This document shows, one piece after another, positions 1 through 11,640 of a stretch of DNA of 64,000 bases (positions are counted from its first letter, which is position 1; every line of letters begins with the position of its first letter). The position numbers and the translations under genes were made by a program. A model generated the notes under the pieces. That model was not told the DNA's origin and searched no databases. It saw nothing but the letters and a program-made list of their open reading frames with translations. The DNA comes from Patiria pectinifera. Taxonomy: Eukaryota; Echinodermata; Asteroidea; Valvatida; Asterinidae. The DNA lies in the NCBI GenBank assembly GCA_029964075.1, contig CM057129.1, forward strand, positions 15,739,430 through 15,803,429. The letters run 5' to 3'.

Positions 1-2640
1 TGCTCAGCCAACCGGAAAGAACATTAATTGCAATTGGTATCCAATCAAAGCTTATGGTCAAGTGCACTATACACTACCAACGTTTATATCATCAAAGTTT
101 CTTGATTGTTTGTAATCACAGTTTTTAAAACTGATGCGTTTTTGGAGGGACACCCTATAACAGCTGGTGAAACTGCTTTTGGGCAGCCAGGGGAGAGTAG
201 GATTCTCAAAGGGAAGACAATGGCGTACATATATCGCATTTGGGAAATGAACTCTTCATATGTTCATACACCACACAACAAACATTTCTTATTACAGCTT
301 TAACTAGAAAAAAGTTCTCACTGATAGGAAATTAGATCTTCATCATTCAAACCTAACTATGAGGTGTTTTACGCGAAAAATGGGGGGGGGGGAATTCCAA
401 TAACGACTTCTTCTATCAAGTTTTTCTTTCTTTTTGTTTTGAAGTTGTGCACCATGTTACACAATTGTTAAGAACCCGGGTCAATTAAAAAGTATTTTCT
501 TTTTACATTCTTGCGATGGTTTTCATAGAATTCTCTGAGAAGTTGCAGTTGTAAAGAGAAGAGAAATAATTAAGCCACAGCAACATCACTATCTGACAAT
601 GCTTGTCCCGTAGTTTCACAGAAACTCTTGCTGCGGACCAGGATTTGGTTATGAGGGAAGCCATAGTTTGTTTTAAATAAGCAATTTCAAGAGATTTTAC
701 ACTTCATATCAAACATTTGTTTGAAAGTGACATTTATTGGAGTATGCACTCTGTATGCCTTACAGCAACAGTGACACCTTCCCTTAAGAAATTAATTGCC
801 ATATTTGGTCATATTTCAATATTCAGTCATTTTGTCAGGCAACACAACCTACATAATGACACACTAGCAGGGCCAATTCATCAAGGCAACAGAAAGGGAC
901 ACATGGGGGGAAAAAAGTGGCCTGAGTGAATCAAAGAGGACCAAGCTCTCGGTGAAAGATTTATTCAAACAGGAAAGAAGTACAGCATATAAGGGCAGCT
1001 AGCCTCTAGTCTGTTACGATGGAAAAGAACCCGTGTTTGTACTGTTTCAAGACATGCCAACTTAGTTGGCAGGAAAATGAGCCAACATAGACATTGACTA
1101 GATGCGTATTATGATTTGCTATGTTTCAAAGTCACAAAGACAATTAATCCACATGACAAGAACAACTTTGCATGAGGTGATTCAAAAGTAGATGCAAACA
1201 ATCGCTGTGTTATTCAGTTTTCACCAAGGAGATTAAACGTTTTTCTTCAGAGATATTTTCTCTTCAAAACGATTAAAAAGTGTGGCACAGTCTTACCTTT
1301 AAAGTGACACCAGCAACTGGAACAAGCTCATGTTTCCATGACTCCAGGTCTCCATTCTGTGCATCATCAGTGACAGGAGATGCTAATGAGACGAGAGAAG
1401 TTGGGGCTATACTTGAGGGCTGGATGACTCCTGACTCCTTGGCTATGCAGATGCTCCTCACAGAGTACAGTCAATCATAACTGCTCCTCCAGTGAAGGTC
1501 AATGAAGCAGGTCTATTGTCCCTGGGCCCAGCACAGGAGTAAGATGCCATGGGTATAGAAGACCCGTAGGCTTGCTAAAGTGGGGACACATTGCTATGGG
1601 TGCCGAGTCCTTGGGTCTCATAGGTGATGTCTTGCACATCACCACATTCGCAGCAGATTCTCAAAGTCTGGACTTTAGGTCCTGCTTGTCCTTGTGGGAT
1701 TGTAAAAGGCTTCATACTGATTAGTGTGCATGTATAACATAGCATAGCTAACCACCAAACAACTGGCCAGTGGTAAGGTGGTTTTCCCACTGACATTCAA
1801 TTTGGCACAATGCAGAAGTTTCATTGGAGTCAACATTGATTCTAATTTGTTGACTCTCAATTTGGTCGTCAGAGAAAGCAAACCCCAACTTAAGTATCCT
1901 ACATGTATATACTATGACTTGTTCTGAATACCAATACTCTAGAACAGTAAAATGCCATTTTTAATATATTTTCAAAGAGTATAGTGGTATATTGTTCTTA
2001 TTTAATCAGTGTTCGCAGTAACGTTAATCCTTCATCATTGCCTTCAGTATTATTCCCATGAAGCATTCACATGCAACTAAACTTTCAAAGTTAAGCTGAT
2101 GAGTATAAAGTACTGACTCAGACATAATCGAGTTGACTATGAAAGGACTATAAATATCACCATATTATGCTATGATCATCAATAACATAATATGCGTACA
2201 AGTAAACCTGTTCTGAAATCACTTGAGTACTATATTATTCAAACATTTCCAGAGTTTTCTAATTTAAAAGAATAATTTCACAATTTACTGGTATTTTCAA
2301 CGGTTTTTGATAGTCATTAATTGAAGAATGTAAAATATTTGTGGTTTGAAAGTTGGCACAACATCCATATGTCACAAGAATTAGATTACCATTTTTATTT
2401 GTCAATGTAAGCCTATAGGCCTATCGTGTTAAAAGGAAGTTAATTAGAGAGCAGTTTCCAATTTACATTTCAATGAAACACAGAGGCACACAGAGCATGG
2501 TGGCATTAATGTTTAATCTATTTTTGCAGTTACATTAACCCTTCATTGCCAGAGGTTTTATTTCAATGAAATGTTCACATCCATTTGCAAAGTTAAGCTG
2601 GTGAGTATACAGTACAGATTCCAACATATTAGAGTTGACA
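1..2640. other. AT-rich stretch without a supported gene
   Basis: Only short chance ORFs are visible. A short poly-G run lies near 383–391. An exon-like segment with a GTAAGA donor on the minus strand is discussed among the rejected items. I see no transposon termini. Confidence 0.5.
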
Positions 2641-2810
2641 ACTATGAAGCACGTGAAGTGCTGCTATGAAGCGCGTCACCTGATCAGATTGGTAGCGCAC
2701 GATCATTGAGGGCGTACTTGCGCGAAGAAGAGCATCAGTCTGTTGCTAGCCATGGAACAGAGCGCTGCATAGACTCAAATTAAGGTAATAGCACACCTGG
2801 CCCGTCATTT
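2640..2810 (+). repeat. Dispersed repeat segment, related to 7030–7180
   Basis: The segment shares GCGCTGCATAG followed by ACTCAAA and an AGTAG/AATAGC word with the stretch near 7108. The two copies flank the retroelement scraps at 3.0–4.6 kb, so they may be remains of a retroelement's untranslated or terminal regions. This is weak evidence. Confidence 0.3.
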
Positions 2811-3039
2811 TTAATCCTTGTTCTGTTCTTTAAGTATATTTTACTTTTTTAAGAATGTGGTGTTTTTTTGTGATGCGAACATGTTTTTTTTTGGTTTTAT
2901 TTTGTCTCATAGTGCAATATTTTGGTACACATGTATCGTCTGTGCATAATTCTTATAATTTACTGCATTACTGTATTGATGTCTTTTATATTATTATTTT
3001 GTTAGTGTAACATGTGTGTGTCACTATTTATAGCTATAG

Positions 3040-3449
3040 CTTCCTATGGTTGTGAGTCCTGGGCCATTACAAGGGCCGACTAGCATAAAGTGGATGCCTT
3101 TGAGATCTGGGTGTACAGACGCGATCTCGGAGTGTCATGGATGGAGAGGAGGACAAACCCCTGGGTATTGGATACCATAGGGAATGAGTTGATGCGGAGA
3201 CAACAGATGGCTGTGCAGAAGATGCGTTTCTTTGGCCATGTCATGCGCCGCGGAGGATTCAACAGAGAAATAATCCTGGGGTTGGTCGATGGAAAGAGAT
3301 GGAGAGGTGGTCCAACAACACCATGGAAGAACGACATAAAGCAGAAGACCGGACAGGGACTTGCAGCTGCATCAAGATCAGCAGTGGATCAAGATTGTTG
3401 GTGTGGGCTAGTGATGGCCATGGCAGCACAAATTGCGCCATCGGACTGA
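3040..3449 (+). pseudogene. Non-LTR retrotransposon ORF2 C-terminal remnant
   Basis: Translation gives SYGCESWAITRAD, then after a stop VDAFEIWVYRRDLGVSWMER, then MRFFGHVMRRGGFNREIILG, VDGKRWRGGPTTPWKNDIKQ and a final Asp/Trp-rich tail. The YGCESW, FExWxxRRxLxxSW and RRGRP-like pattern is the usual C-terminus of non-LTR reverse transcriptases, beyond the catalytic fingers. The catalytic part is absent, so this is a 5'-truncated copy, as LINEs commonly leave. The clade is not resolved. Confidence 0.8.
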
Positions 3450-3488
3450 AGAGAGAGGGAGGTACTGACTACTGGACGAAAAATTCAA

Positions 3489-4326
3489 ATGGGTGAAGCT
3501 CCTAGCAGAAACCGTCAACAACTTGACGTCTGTCAGAAGTCACATCACCCCCAAATACAGCTCCTGTCCCGGTCAATCGAGGCTACCACACCACCACTGT
3601 ACATCGAAGTACAGCTACGGCCACCACTCTCTCTGAAATTTCAGAAATCATTCCAGGAACGCTGGAGCAATCTCCAAAAAAGAACATTGTTGCTATTCAC
3701 AAAGGTAACGCTAAAAGAAAACGAGCACCAGCTCAATTTCACCGAGGCCCAGCTGACCAACGCCAGATGCACAGCTGAAGAACAACTTGCTGAAGATTTC
3801 CAGGGTCAAGACCATCACACTGCTCAGCAACTTCTGAATTTCTTCACAAGACTCCGGCAACCATCGAGAGGCATCACGCCAACCGATCATATCGACCATA
3901 AAACCAAATGATCCTTTTCAGGACCACCACATCGTCCCAAAAGAAATATCGTGCCATTCAGCTTTTATTATAAGATTATTATAATAAATAACCCCACCTC
4001 TGGAATATAACCCATTCCACCTTATCTGTTATATTCAAACCACAAACCTGTTAACTACAATGACAAGAAGGAAACTCAACAAAGAAACCAAGAGTCAACA
4101 GAAATCTAAAAACTTCTCTGACAAATGCAAATCGAAAACCAAACAATTCAACTCCAATCATTTGCGCTCATTAGCAGAACAATATCAATCCTTCAGAACC
4201 AACCTATCCAAAGCAACATTATCGCAAACTGAAATAATTGCTTTAGGAAAAGGCCTACATTTTGTACCTACTCCTGCTAAACCAAACCACAAATCACTTG
4301 TAAGAGACATAAATACCTTCAATTGA
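3489..4326 (+). pseudogene. Retroelement-like ORF remnants, probably Penelope-like
   Basis: The ORF starting at ATG 4060 is Lys/Gln-rich and contains LSQTEIIALGKGLHFVPTP. That resembles the L(S/T)xxEhxhLxKGLxFxPTP motif upstream of the reverse transcriptase in Penelope-like elements, as I recall the family. The preceding ORF (3489–3911) is hydrophilic and unrecognised. No RT follows: the sequence passes into a gypsy scrap at 4.4 kb. Confidence 0.45.
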
Positions 4327-4503
4327 AGACTAAATACCTGCAATTGCATTTCCAAAAAACATCCCTTCAAATTACCGTCAAACTGGCTTCAAAAATCGTT
4401 CCCTAGTGCAACACTAGAGGAAGATTTGGAAGCCGTGAAATTCAGGGGGGGGGGGGGGGAAAACGGAGAAAATGTTGTGGGTCACTCTCAACTGGAGGGC
4501 CAA

Positions 4504-4611
4504 TACATACTCGATACCGATGCCAGCGGGGATGGGATTAGTGCAGTTCTTTCGCAAGTTCAGGATGGAAAAGAAAGAGTTATCACCTATGTAAGTCTGG
4601 CATTGTCCAAA
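4504..4611 (+). pseudogene. Ty3/gypsy RNase H fragment
   Basis: YILDTDASGDGISAVLSQVQ, then DGKERVITYVSLALSK, is the start of the RNase H domain of Ty3/gypsy Pol, where DTDAS carries the first catalytic Asp. The domain is cut short by a telomere-like repeat on the right. A poly-G run at about 4445–4459 lies on the left. Confidence 0.8.
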
Positions 4612-4639
4612 CCGGGTGCATACCCATGTTCCACAATAC

Positions 4640-4868
4640 ATGTTCCCAACCCTAACCCCAACCCTTAAGCATCCAACCCTAAGTATCTAACCTTAATTAA
4701 GCATCTAACCCTAATCATCTAACCCTAAGCATCTAACCCTAAGCATCTAACCCTAACTGAGCATCTATAAACCCTAATCATCTAACCCTAAGCATCTATA
4801 AACCCTAATCATCTAACCCTAAGCATCTAACCCTAACCCTAACCATCTAACCCTAAGCCTACCTTTAC
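4640..4868 (+). repeat. Degenerate telomere-like array (CTAACCCTAAGCAT)
   Basis: About 20 tandem copies of CTAACCCTAA-type words alternate with AGCAT or TCAT spacers (for example AACCCTAAGCATCTAACCC). The complement contains TTAGGG, so this is an interstitial telomere-like minisatellite, too degenerate to be a true telomere. Confidence 0.8.
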
Positions 4869-4869
4869 C

Positions 4870-7020
4870 CTAAGGATTTTGGGGAACATAGATATTGAGG
4901 AACATCGGGTAGACCCCATCCAAACCCAAACCTTATTACTGAGTAAAAAGGCGTAAATTGCTGGCTGTTGTCCACTTCCTCAAGCATTGCAAGCAATACC
5001 TCTATGGGCGTAAGATTATAATCCAGACGGTTCATGGCTCCTATCATCGCTCACATACTTCCGTAATCCAGAAGGGCAGTTCGCATGATGGTTACGACTA
5101 CACCATCATTCACCGACGATGATGTCAGTGTGGAATGGCTTTAGAAGAAGGTATATCCGGAGATGCTGATACCATATCCGAGTCACCTGTACAAGAAGCC
5201 ATGCATGCCTGATCTCTACATGCAGAGCCAATCAAAACAAGCGACGCCCTACGGGAGGCCTAACTAAAGAACGACACCATAACCTGCGTTCTGAAGGAGA
5301 AAAGGGCAGCAGTCGACCAGACTGGGACCAGACTGGAGTGCATATCGATAAATAGTCCAGCATCAAAAACTATGTCCAACTGGGACCACTTCCAGTGAGC
5401 TGGTGCCAGACATCGACCTTGAGGAGACATTGAGAGGGACTGTTACCAAGGTGACGTAAACATTCATCGTCAGCAAGTTTCAGGCCAGCATCACAACCAA
5501 GGAACAGGAGAGGATGTGGGTGTTTGACGTCATCTTTGATGCCAAGCTTAAGAAGACATAAACTGTTAAGTCCTAAATTTGAATTCCTTGAGGATGTAAA
5601 TGAATGAAGTGGAATGTTAGGTATCAGGGTTGGTTTGCAGTGATTGCTGGTATAAGAGAGATTTTTGGGTGTGCCACGGCAGAGCACATTTGAATTTTGA
5701 TAGAGATAGATGTCTTGCAATTGATCCTCTGAGCCGCGTGCTTTTTTGCAAGCCAGTATAGCTGCCGCATTTGCTACAACTTGCAGAAGCAGAAGCAGAT
5801 ATTACAGACTGCTTATAAAGGCAAATAGTGGTGTGGAGCCGAGACCAAGAGTGGCTGGATCAGCGAATCCAAGATCGTGAACGACAAGGAAACCGTGAGT
5901 TATGTTTATTTAATTATCAAGGAGGTTATGGTTTCTTTTTAGTATTTAACATGTATCATTGCAGTAAATAATGACCAGTGCCACCCTAAGAAGGTTTTGA
6001 TGGAATAATTGATATTATTGAAGTTTTTTTGTACATATACGCAAGTGTAATTCTTTAAGTTAACAGCCGATTTGTTGTAAAAAAGATTGGAGATTTTGAG
6101 GTATTATTGCCTGTATTTTTTGGCCAATCTTTCATTGAATTATTAGATGGCCCTTGGCCCTTGTAGCCTGTAGCCTGAGGTGCAAATTTGAGGTAGATGG
6201 TTGATGAGCCGGGATGCTTAAGACGTTGATTTATGTAGTAGCAACCATCGAGTTTGACGTACTAACGTGAGAGTCGCAGAGACGACAGAGGACGCCGGAA
6301 GGGCTGTCATCCCTAGTGTTTCACCACTGAGAGGCTGAAATCAGCAGCAGAACACCAAAGTTGTAAAATACGGTGAACTGTATTATTTCTTATTATTTGC
6401 AATAACATTTAATTGTTATTGAAAGCTATTAAGATAGATTTGTTTGATCATCTTGATTTACAAGATATTTTTTTTGTAATTTATAAATTGAAGAGTTTTT
6501 TTGTGTGGCCAATTTGACTGGAAATTGAATTTGGAAGTAGTAGTTAATTGGTCATTGTTGTTTTTTAAAAGATCCTTTGGAAAACATCCAAAGTTAGTAT
6601 ACATTGGTTTTTTTATGACTTAGTGGACAAACGTAGAAGTGGTTTTGAAAGTATCCACACCTAGTTCAGAAAGTAAAACCAGAGATTCCTTTAATTACTA
6701 TTTTTTTGGTTGAGTTGTGTTTCAAGTTAAGAGTTTAAAACTGAGAAGAAAGAATACTTATAGTTTATTCTGTGAGATATTTTTGTTGTTTTCCGCATTA
6801 ATCATCCATTTTATGACTTAAGAGAACTTTATAATCCTTTTTATGACTTAAGGAGAAATATTGTAAATACTGCAAAAAGAAGTGGACTTATAAATTAAAT
6901 TGTAAATAATAATTGTGTAAATAGAACTGATCTTGTCCAGTGTTGTGATTATTTGGTGTTTGCAATCTAATCATTTTATCTTTCCAGCCACAGTCCCTAA
7001 AACAAAAGGGTAACTGTGAC
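4870..7020. other. Stretch without a recognised gene
   Basis: This is mixed sequence with repeat character but no identifiable protein or paired termini. The part from 6235 to 7020 is AT-rich after a GC-richer block. It could be a decayed LTR, but no matching second LTR is in the window. Confidence 0.35.
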
Positions 7021-7379
7021 ACACCGCCATATCAGTGTGACGGGCCGGCATGCTTATTGGTCAGGCCTGTGAGTATGTATAAACATTATTTAATGTGTGG
7101 CTTGGATGCGCTGCATAGCGAGTGCTGCATTGACTCAAACTGGGGTAGTAGCGACTGTTGGAGGCACGCAATCGGTGTGCAAGTCCATTTCCTACCCAGG
7201 CTGCTAAGGATTTCATCTTTATTTTTTTTGCGTTACTTTATTAAAAAGGTGTTGAATCTTGAAACTGCTGTCACTATCTCTTTATCGCATTGTCCACTCA
7301 CTCATTCAGTTGTCTTGCCTATGGATGGGGATATCTCCAAACGGTGAGAATTACAGCTGACCAACTTAAAAATACTAGT

Positions 7380-8640
7380 TTCCTAACTCATGTAACTGGA
7401 GGAATACTGGGAGCAAATTTCTAGTTTAGGAATATTTTTCAAGTGAAATAGGCCTAATCAATTGAAATGTTGTAACATTGAACTGAATCATTTTTTAACA
7501 GTTGAACAAACCCTTTTGAAATACTTTTGAAATGAATACAATTTGTGTGCCTCAGTGTTTTATCAAAATATAATTTGGAAACTTTTTTCTAAATAATTAT
7601 TATTCAAATGCTCATGTATGTTCACTGTTTTCAGGAATGCAACTGGGACTTATGAAGACAGGGAACACTAAACTGTTGAAAAAGTCACTTGATTTATTTT
7701 GACTGCTGAGCTGGACTTCACTTAGCATTTATTTATAAGAAAAAATCATGTCATTCTAAAAAAGAAATGTTTTGTATAAAAATTGATGGAAATTGAGAAA
7801 CAAAACGATCTTATTTCAATAAAAAAATCATTTCATTTTTCCCCCTACATTTATGCCCTTGCAATTGCTACATGGACCAAGCCCAAAGTTTCGACCAACT
7901 TTTACCAATTGAGTAAGCCTACTTGAGGCAACACTTACACTCACTTAACAAGCCAGGGAAAACCGCATAATTCTTCTTACATGTAGTAGGGTTTGCTTTC
8001 TCTGACCCTAAGTTCTCAAACATTCAAGAAATGTCACTTGTAAAAAGACACCAACAAAATAAGCTTATCAAAAAGTTATCAAAAATAGAATGTAACACAA
8101 ATTTGAAGTTATAAAAAAAAAAGATTGAAAATGCTAAATGTATTAAAAGGAGAAGTAATTTTTTTTTGCCATGCCGAGTCACAAGGTCATTGGTAAGGAC
8201 AGGTTGGGGGGGGGGATGTTTCATAGTCTTTTTTTAATTTTGTTTCAAACAATTTCTGTTTCAAGATCTCTGGTAAACATGTTTTTCAAAGGAATTTACA
8301 AATTAAGTGGTTACTCACCATACGCTTGCATGAGCATTACTTGTGTGGCCGTCCACATGAAAGGCAACTGGTGCCAATGGTTTGGCTTTGCATGGTTTAC
8401 CTAATGTGGATGATGACCTGCTTGCAACAGCAATACTAGCATCCAGCACAATTAATTGAAATAAACAATGTATTAAGGGCTGAGGCTTTCAGTGTGAAGT
8501 TTTACCCAATTGTCTTTATTATGACTACAAAAATTAGCTAGGGATAACTTTCAATACATCTTGACTTAAAAAAATCTCTTGAACTAGACCTTCAATCCAG
8601 CCATCAACTTGAAGGCAACTACTGAGGAAAGAAAGTAGCA
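7380..8640. other. AT-rich stretch without a supported gene
   Basis: Homopolymer A and T runs are frequent. No splice-consistent coding exon, RNA gene or paired termini were found. Confidence 0.45.
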
Positions 8641-8794
8641 TTGTGTGTCTAGAATGGGAGTGTACAGTATGGCAAGAAGGGTTGATGCATGGCAGCTTGG
8701 ACTGGAACATCATATTTCACGTATGACAGTATAAGTAAGGAGGGGAATGTAAATGGCAAGAGATGGCAGCAGGCATATAGACATAATGACAACA

Positions 8795-9240
8795 TGGCAA
8801 GAATTTTGGCACTTGAAGCAAGAACATTGGCACTTGAAGCAAGAAAATTGGCAAATGAAGCAAGAATATTGGCAAATGAAGCAAGAAAATTGGCACTGGA
8901 AGCAAGAAAATTGGCACTAAGCAAGAAAATTGGCACTTGAAGCAAGAAAAATGGCACTAAGCAAGAATTTTGGCATTTGAGGCAAGAATTGTGGCATTTG
9001 AGGCAAGAATTTTGGCATTTGAAGCAAGTTTGTTGGCACTTAAAGTAAGAAAATTGGCAAATGAAGCAAGAAAATTTGGCACTGGACGCAAGAAAATTGG
9101 CACTAAGCAAGAATTTTGGCACTTGAGGCAAGAAGTTCTGCATTTGAAGCAAGAATATCGGCAATTTATTCCAGAATTGCACTTTAAGCAAGAATATTGG
9201 CAGAGGGCAATTAACATAAGGCAAGAAAGGCACTAAGCAA
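8795..9240 (+). repeat. 21-bp minisatellite (GCAAGAATWTTGGCAMWTGAA)
   Basis: About 20 tandem copies of a 21-bp unit of the type GCAAGAATATTGGCAAATGA. Because 21 is divisible by three, each frame reads a fixed heptad (ARILANE/ARKLALE on the plus strand). This is why long stop-free frames appear on both strands. I do not regard them as genes. Confidence 0.92.
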
Positions 9241-9500
9241 GAATTTTGGCGCTTGAGGCAAGAATTTATGCATTTGAAGCAAGAATATTGGCAATTTATT
9301 CCAGAATTGGCACTTTAAGCAAGAATATTGGCAGAGGGCAATTAACATAAGGCAAGAAAGGCACTAAGCAAGAATTTTGGCACTTGAGGCAAGAATTTAT
9401 GCATTAAAAAGCAAGAATATTGGCAATTTATTCCAGAATTGGCACTTTAAGCAAGAATATTGGCAGAGGGCAATTAACATAAGGCAAGAAAGGCATAAAA
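9108..9500 (+). repeat. Higher-order repeat, 3 copies of about 129 bp
   Basis: The word GCAAGAATTTTGGC recurs at about 9108, 9237 and 9366, followed each time by TTTATTCCAGAATTG and GGCAGAGGGCAATTAACATA. It is built from the same 21-bp family and was amplified as a larger unit. Confidence 0.88.
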
Positions 9501-9654
9501 GGCAAGACTGGGCAATTAACCTTAGGCAAGAAAGGGCAACTTTTGTTCACTATAGAATGCCAAATGGGTACATGTAACTTACAGAGCTGAGTTATTGAGT
9601 ACAGACACCCACATAAAAACTAAAAGGGGAACTAGATGAATAAGTATTGGTGGA

Positions 9655-9961
9655 GTGAGTGTTGGAGGCCTATGGAATATTGAGCTGCTAGCACAGCAAA
9701 GGACTCCAGATATCACTGATGATGAAACTGATGTCCTGCAGAAAAATCCTGTGCCAGACATCCAAGGCCTTCCAGACTCGGCACGGATTGTGGCACTCAA
9801 TACTTATGATGAGGTGATACCTATTGGTGAAATGCTGAATCATCACAAATTCCCTGTAATCTCCTCAAAAAACCATGTGCTTTGTGTTCATGAGTCCAGC
9901 ACTAAGTTCCTCACCGATGTACCCAATGCAGACCTTTCTGTATTCACAGGTGTTACATCAG
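9655..9961 (+). other. Unrecognised exon-like open frame
   Basis: A 103-residue open frame of non-repetitive composition contains DITDDETDVLQKNPVPDIQG, SARIVALNTYDEVIPIGEML and NHHKFPVISSKNHVLCVHES. It ends at a good donor-like CAG|GTTAGG in phase 1. It has no ATG and I do not recognise the family. It may be an exon or a transposon fragment. Confidence 0.3.
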
Positions 9962-10135
9962 GTTAGGTCTCAGAGTCTTACTCATCCTTGTAGGCTATTG
10001 CAGATCATGTTAGGCATGGAAAACCTAGATGCCAGTGTCATTCAGGAAGGACTAAATGCAATAAGAGCTGCCTATGAAGGGAAGTGTAATGGACAAGATG
10101 AACCTAATGGGTAGACCTTGAGTATACGAAACACT

Positions 10136-10850
10136 TCAGTCGGTGAAAGACTTCAGATCAAGTGTCTCAACTTGATGTGCCCCAAATCGGTTGTGTTGGA
10201 GTGTTACCTTGACATAGCAAAGTTGTCGCAGGAAAGGATCATGGTCAACGATGAAGGATTGCCAGACAAGGGTGCCAATGACTGATGAATAGATCCCAGG
10301 GCACTGGAAAGATTGATTGTGGAGATGCCTATCAATGTGTGTGGATCTCTGATAGACAAAAAGGCTGAGGGTACTGCCAGACTGCCTGGAGACCTTGATA
10401 TCCAGGAAGAAGATTCGATCCAAGGTGAGCCAGATGCTGCTGTGTGAACCAGTTGAAGTGTCTCAGGAACTGCTGGAGGTACTGTGCTGTGTGATAAGAC
10501 GATGAAAGTGTCATCCACGAACTGAAGATAAACTGTTGCTCTCAAATCCACGAAAGTAGTACAAACTACATGATGATATTGGCCAGAACTGGAGATTGGG
10601 TTAATCTTGTGGATGTTCCAGCTGACTGCTTGAAAAATTGACCTGTCCACTGGATGAAGGACGGCAGGATGTAGATGGGTAGGAGATCACAAACCTAATC
10701 CAGAGAGAGGGCTTCACACTCACGCAGCTTGTCTTCATGAAGGTTTCCTGACCGAGACCGTGAGACATGCCTCCCCCATGGGATTGGTGATGAATACCTG
10801 AAGTCTCCACTGAAGCTGCACATGGCTTTGTTGGGATCACAAGTGAAGGT
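10136..10850 (-). pseudogene. Penelope-like reverse transcriptase remnant, minus copy
   Basis: Read on the minus strand, frames that shift carry SSGQYHHVVCTTFVDLRATV, LQFVDDTFIVL (the RT catalytic FVDD box), then LQQFLRHFNWFTQQHLAHL, then FFLDIKVSRQSGSTLSLFVY and QRSTHIDRHLHNQ. The order YVDDT, then LxFLDhxV, then YRKPTHTDRYLH is that of Penelope-like elements. Several frameshifts make it inactive. A second copy reads outward on the other strand at 11060–11640. Confidence 0.78.
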
Positions 10851-10854
10851 GTTC

Positions 10855-10910
10855 GCAGCAGCGGCGGCAGCAGCAGCAGCGGCGGCAGCGGCAGCAGCAG
10901 CGGCGGCAGC

Positions 10911-10951
<41 letters not shown>

Positions 10952-11045
10952 GGTGATGGTGGTGATGGTGATGGTGCAGAGGGTGAGGGGGTGGTGGCGG
11001 CCGCCAGTGGGGGTGGTGGGGGTGATGGTGATGGTGGGGGTGATG
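10855..11045. repeat. CAG/CGG trinucleotide and GGTGAT repeat
   Basis: GCAGCAGCGGCGGCAGCAGC-type triplets run to about 10948, ending in at least 12 uninterrupted CAG/GCA units. GGTGATGGTGATGGTG-type repeats follow. The block sits exactly between the two inverted Penelope-like fragments. Confidence 0.93.
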
Positions 11046-11059
11046 ATCGCAACCTCACA

Positions 11060-11640
11060 GTGTTCCCAACGACACCATGGTCAACCCCGATGAAGGCTCT
11101 CAGATATTCACTGCCATCCCCACAGGCTACTCATGCCTCGGTGCCAAGGGGGACTCCGACTTGACTACGCCCTGCAGAAATATGAAGCCCCACACTCCAA
11201 ACCAGGTTCGTGATCTCCGACCCACCCACATCCTACTGTCTTTCTTCCAGTGAACAGACAGTTGTCCAAGCAGCCTTCTGGAACTTCCACAGGATCAACT
11301 CTATCCCCAGTTTTAGTCAATGCCTTCACATAGGAGTACTGCCTTCGTAGATCTAAGACCAAGAGTCTTTCCTCACTACATGGATGAGACTCTCATCGCT
11401 TCATCATACAGCATAGGACCTCCAGCAGGTCCTGAAAGACTTCAACTGGATTTACAGCAGCATCTGGCGCAGCGAGGATCAGGCGCCTCGTGAATCTCAT
11501 CCCTGGATGCTAAGGTCTCAAAACAGTCTGACAACACCCTCGACCCCTGGGTCTATCAGAGATGACCGACAGACACTGACTGGCAACATCGACAACCAAT
11601 CCTTCCTGCACCCAGAAATCCAAACATCAGTCAAAGAGCA
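11060..11640 (+). pseudogene. Penelope-like reverse transcriptase remnant, plus copy
   Basis: Nucleotide matches to the rev-comp of 10136–10850 are visible throughout, for example CAGCACAGTACCTCCAGCAG there against CAGCATAGGACCTCCAGCAG here, and CTTCAACTGG followed by CAGCAGCATCTGGC in both. Translation gives YMDETLIAS, then LQQVLKDFNWI, then CTATCAGAGA/YQR. The copy is more decayed than its partner. Confidence 0.7.

Noticed and set aside
1281-1461. Minus-strand exon-like frame ending VPVAGVTLK before a GTAAGA donor
   Set aside because: The donor is good, but an in-frame TGA lies just upstream without a convincing acceptor after it, and the peptide is not recognised. Transcript evidence would be needed.
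6235-7020. Possible LTR of a retrotransposon
   Set aside because: There is no second LTR copy, no clear TG…CA ends and no primer-binding site. It was left as unassigned sequence.
8649-9233. 194-codon minus-strand frame with Cys/Phe/Leu-rich heptads
   Set aside because: It is generated by the 21-bp tandem repeat. Frames are open on both strands over the same bases.
10837-11058. Ser/Pro/Cys-rich frame
   Set aside because: It is a translation of CAG and GGTGAT repeats with no homology and no splice context.
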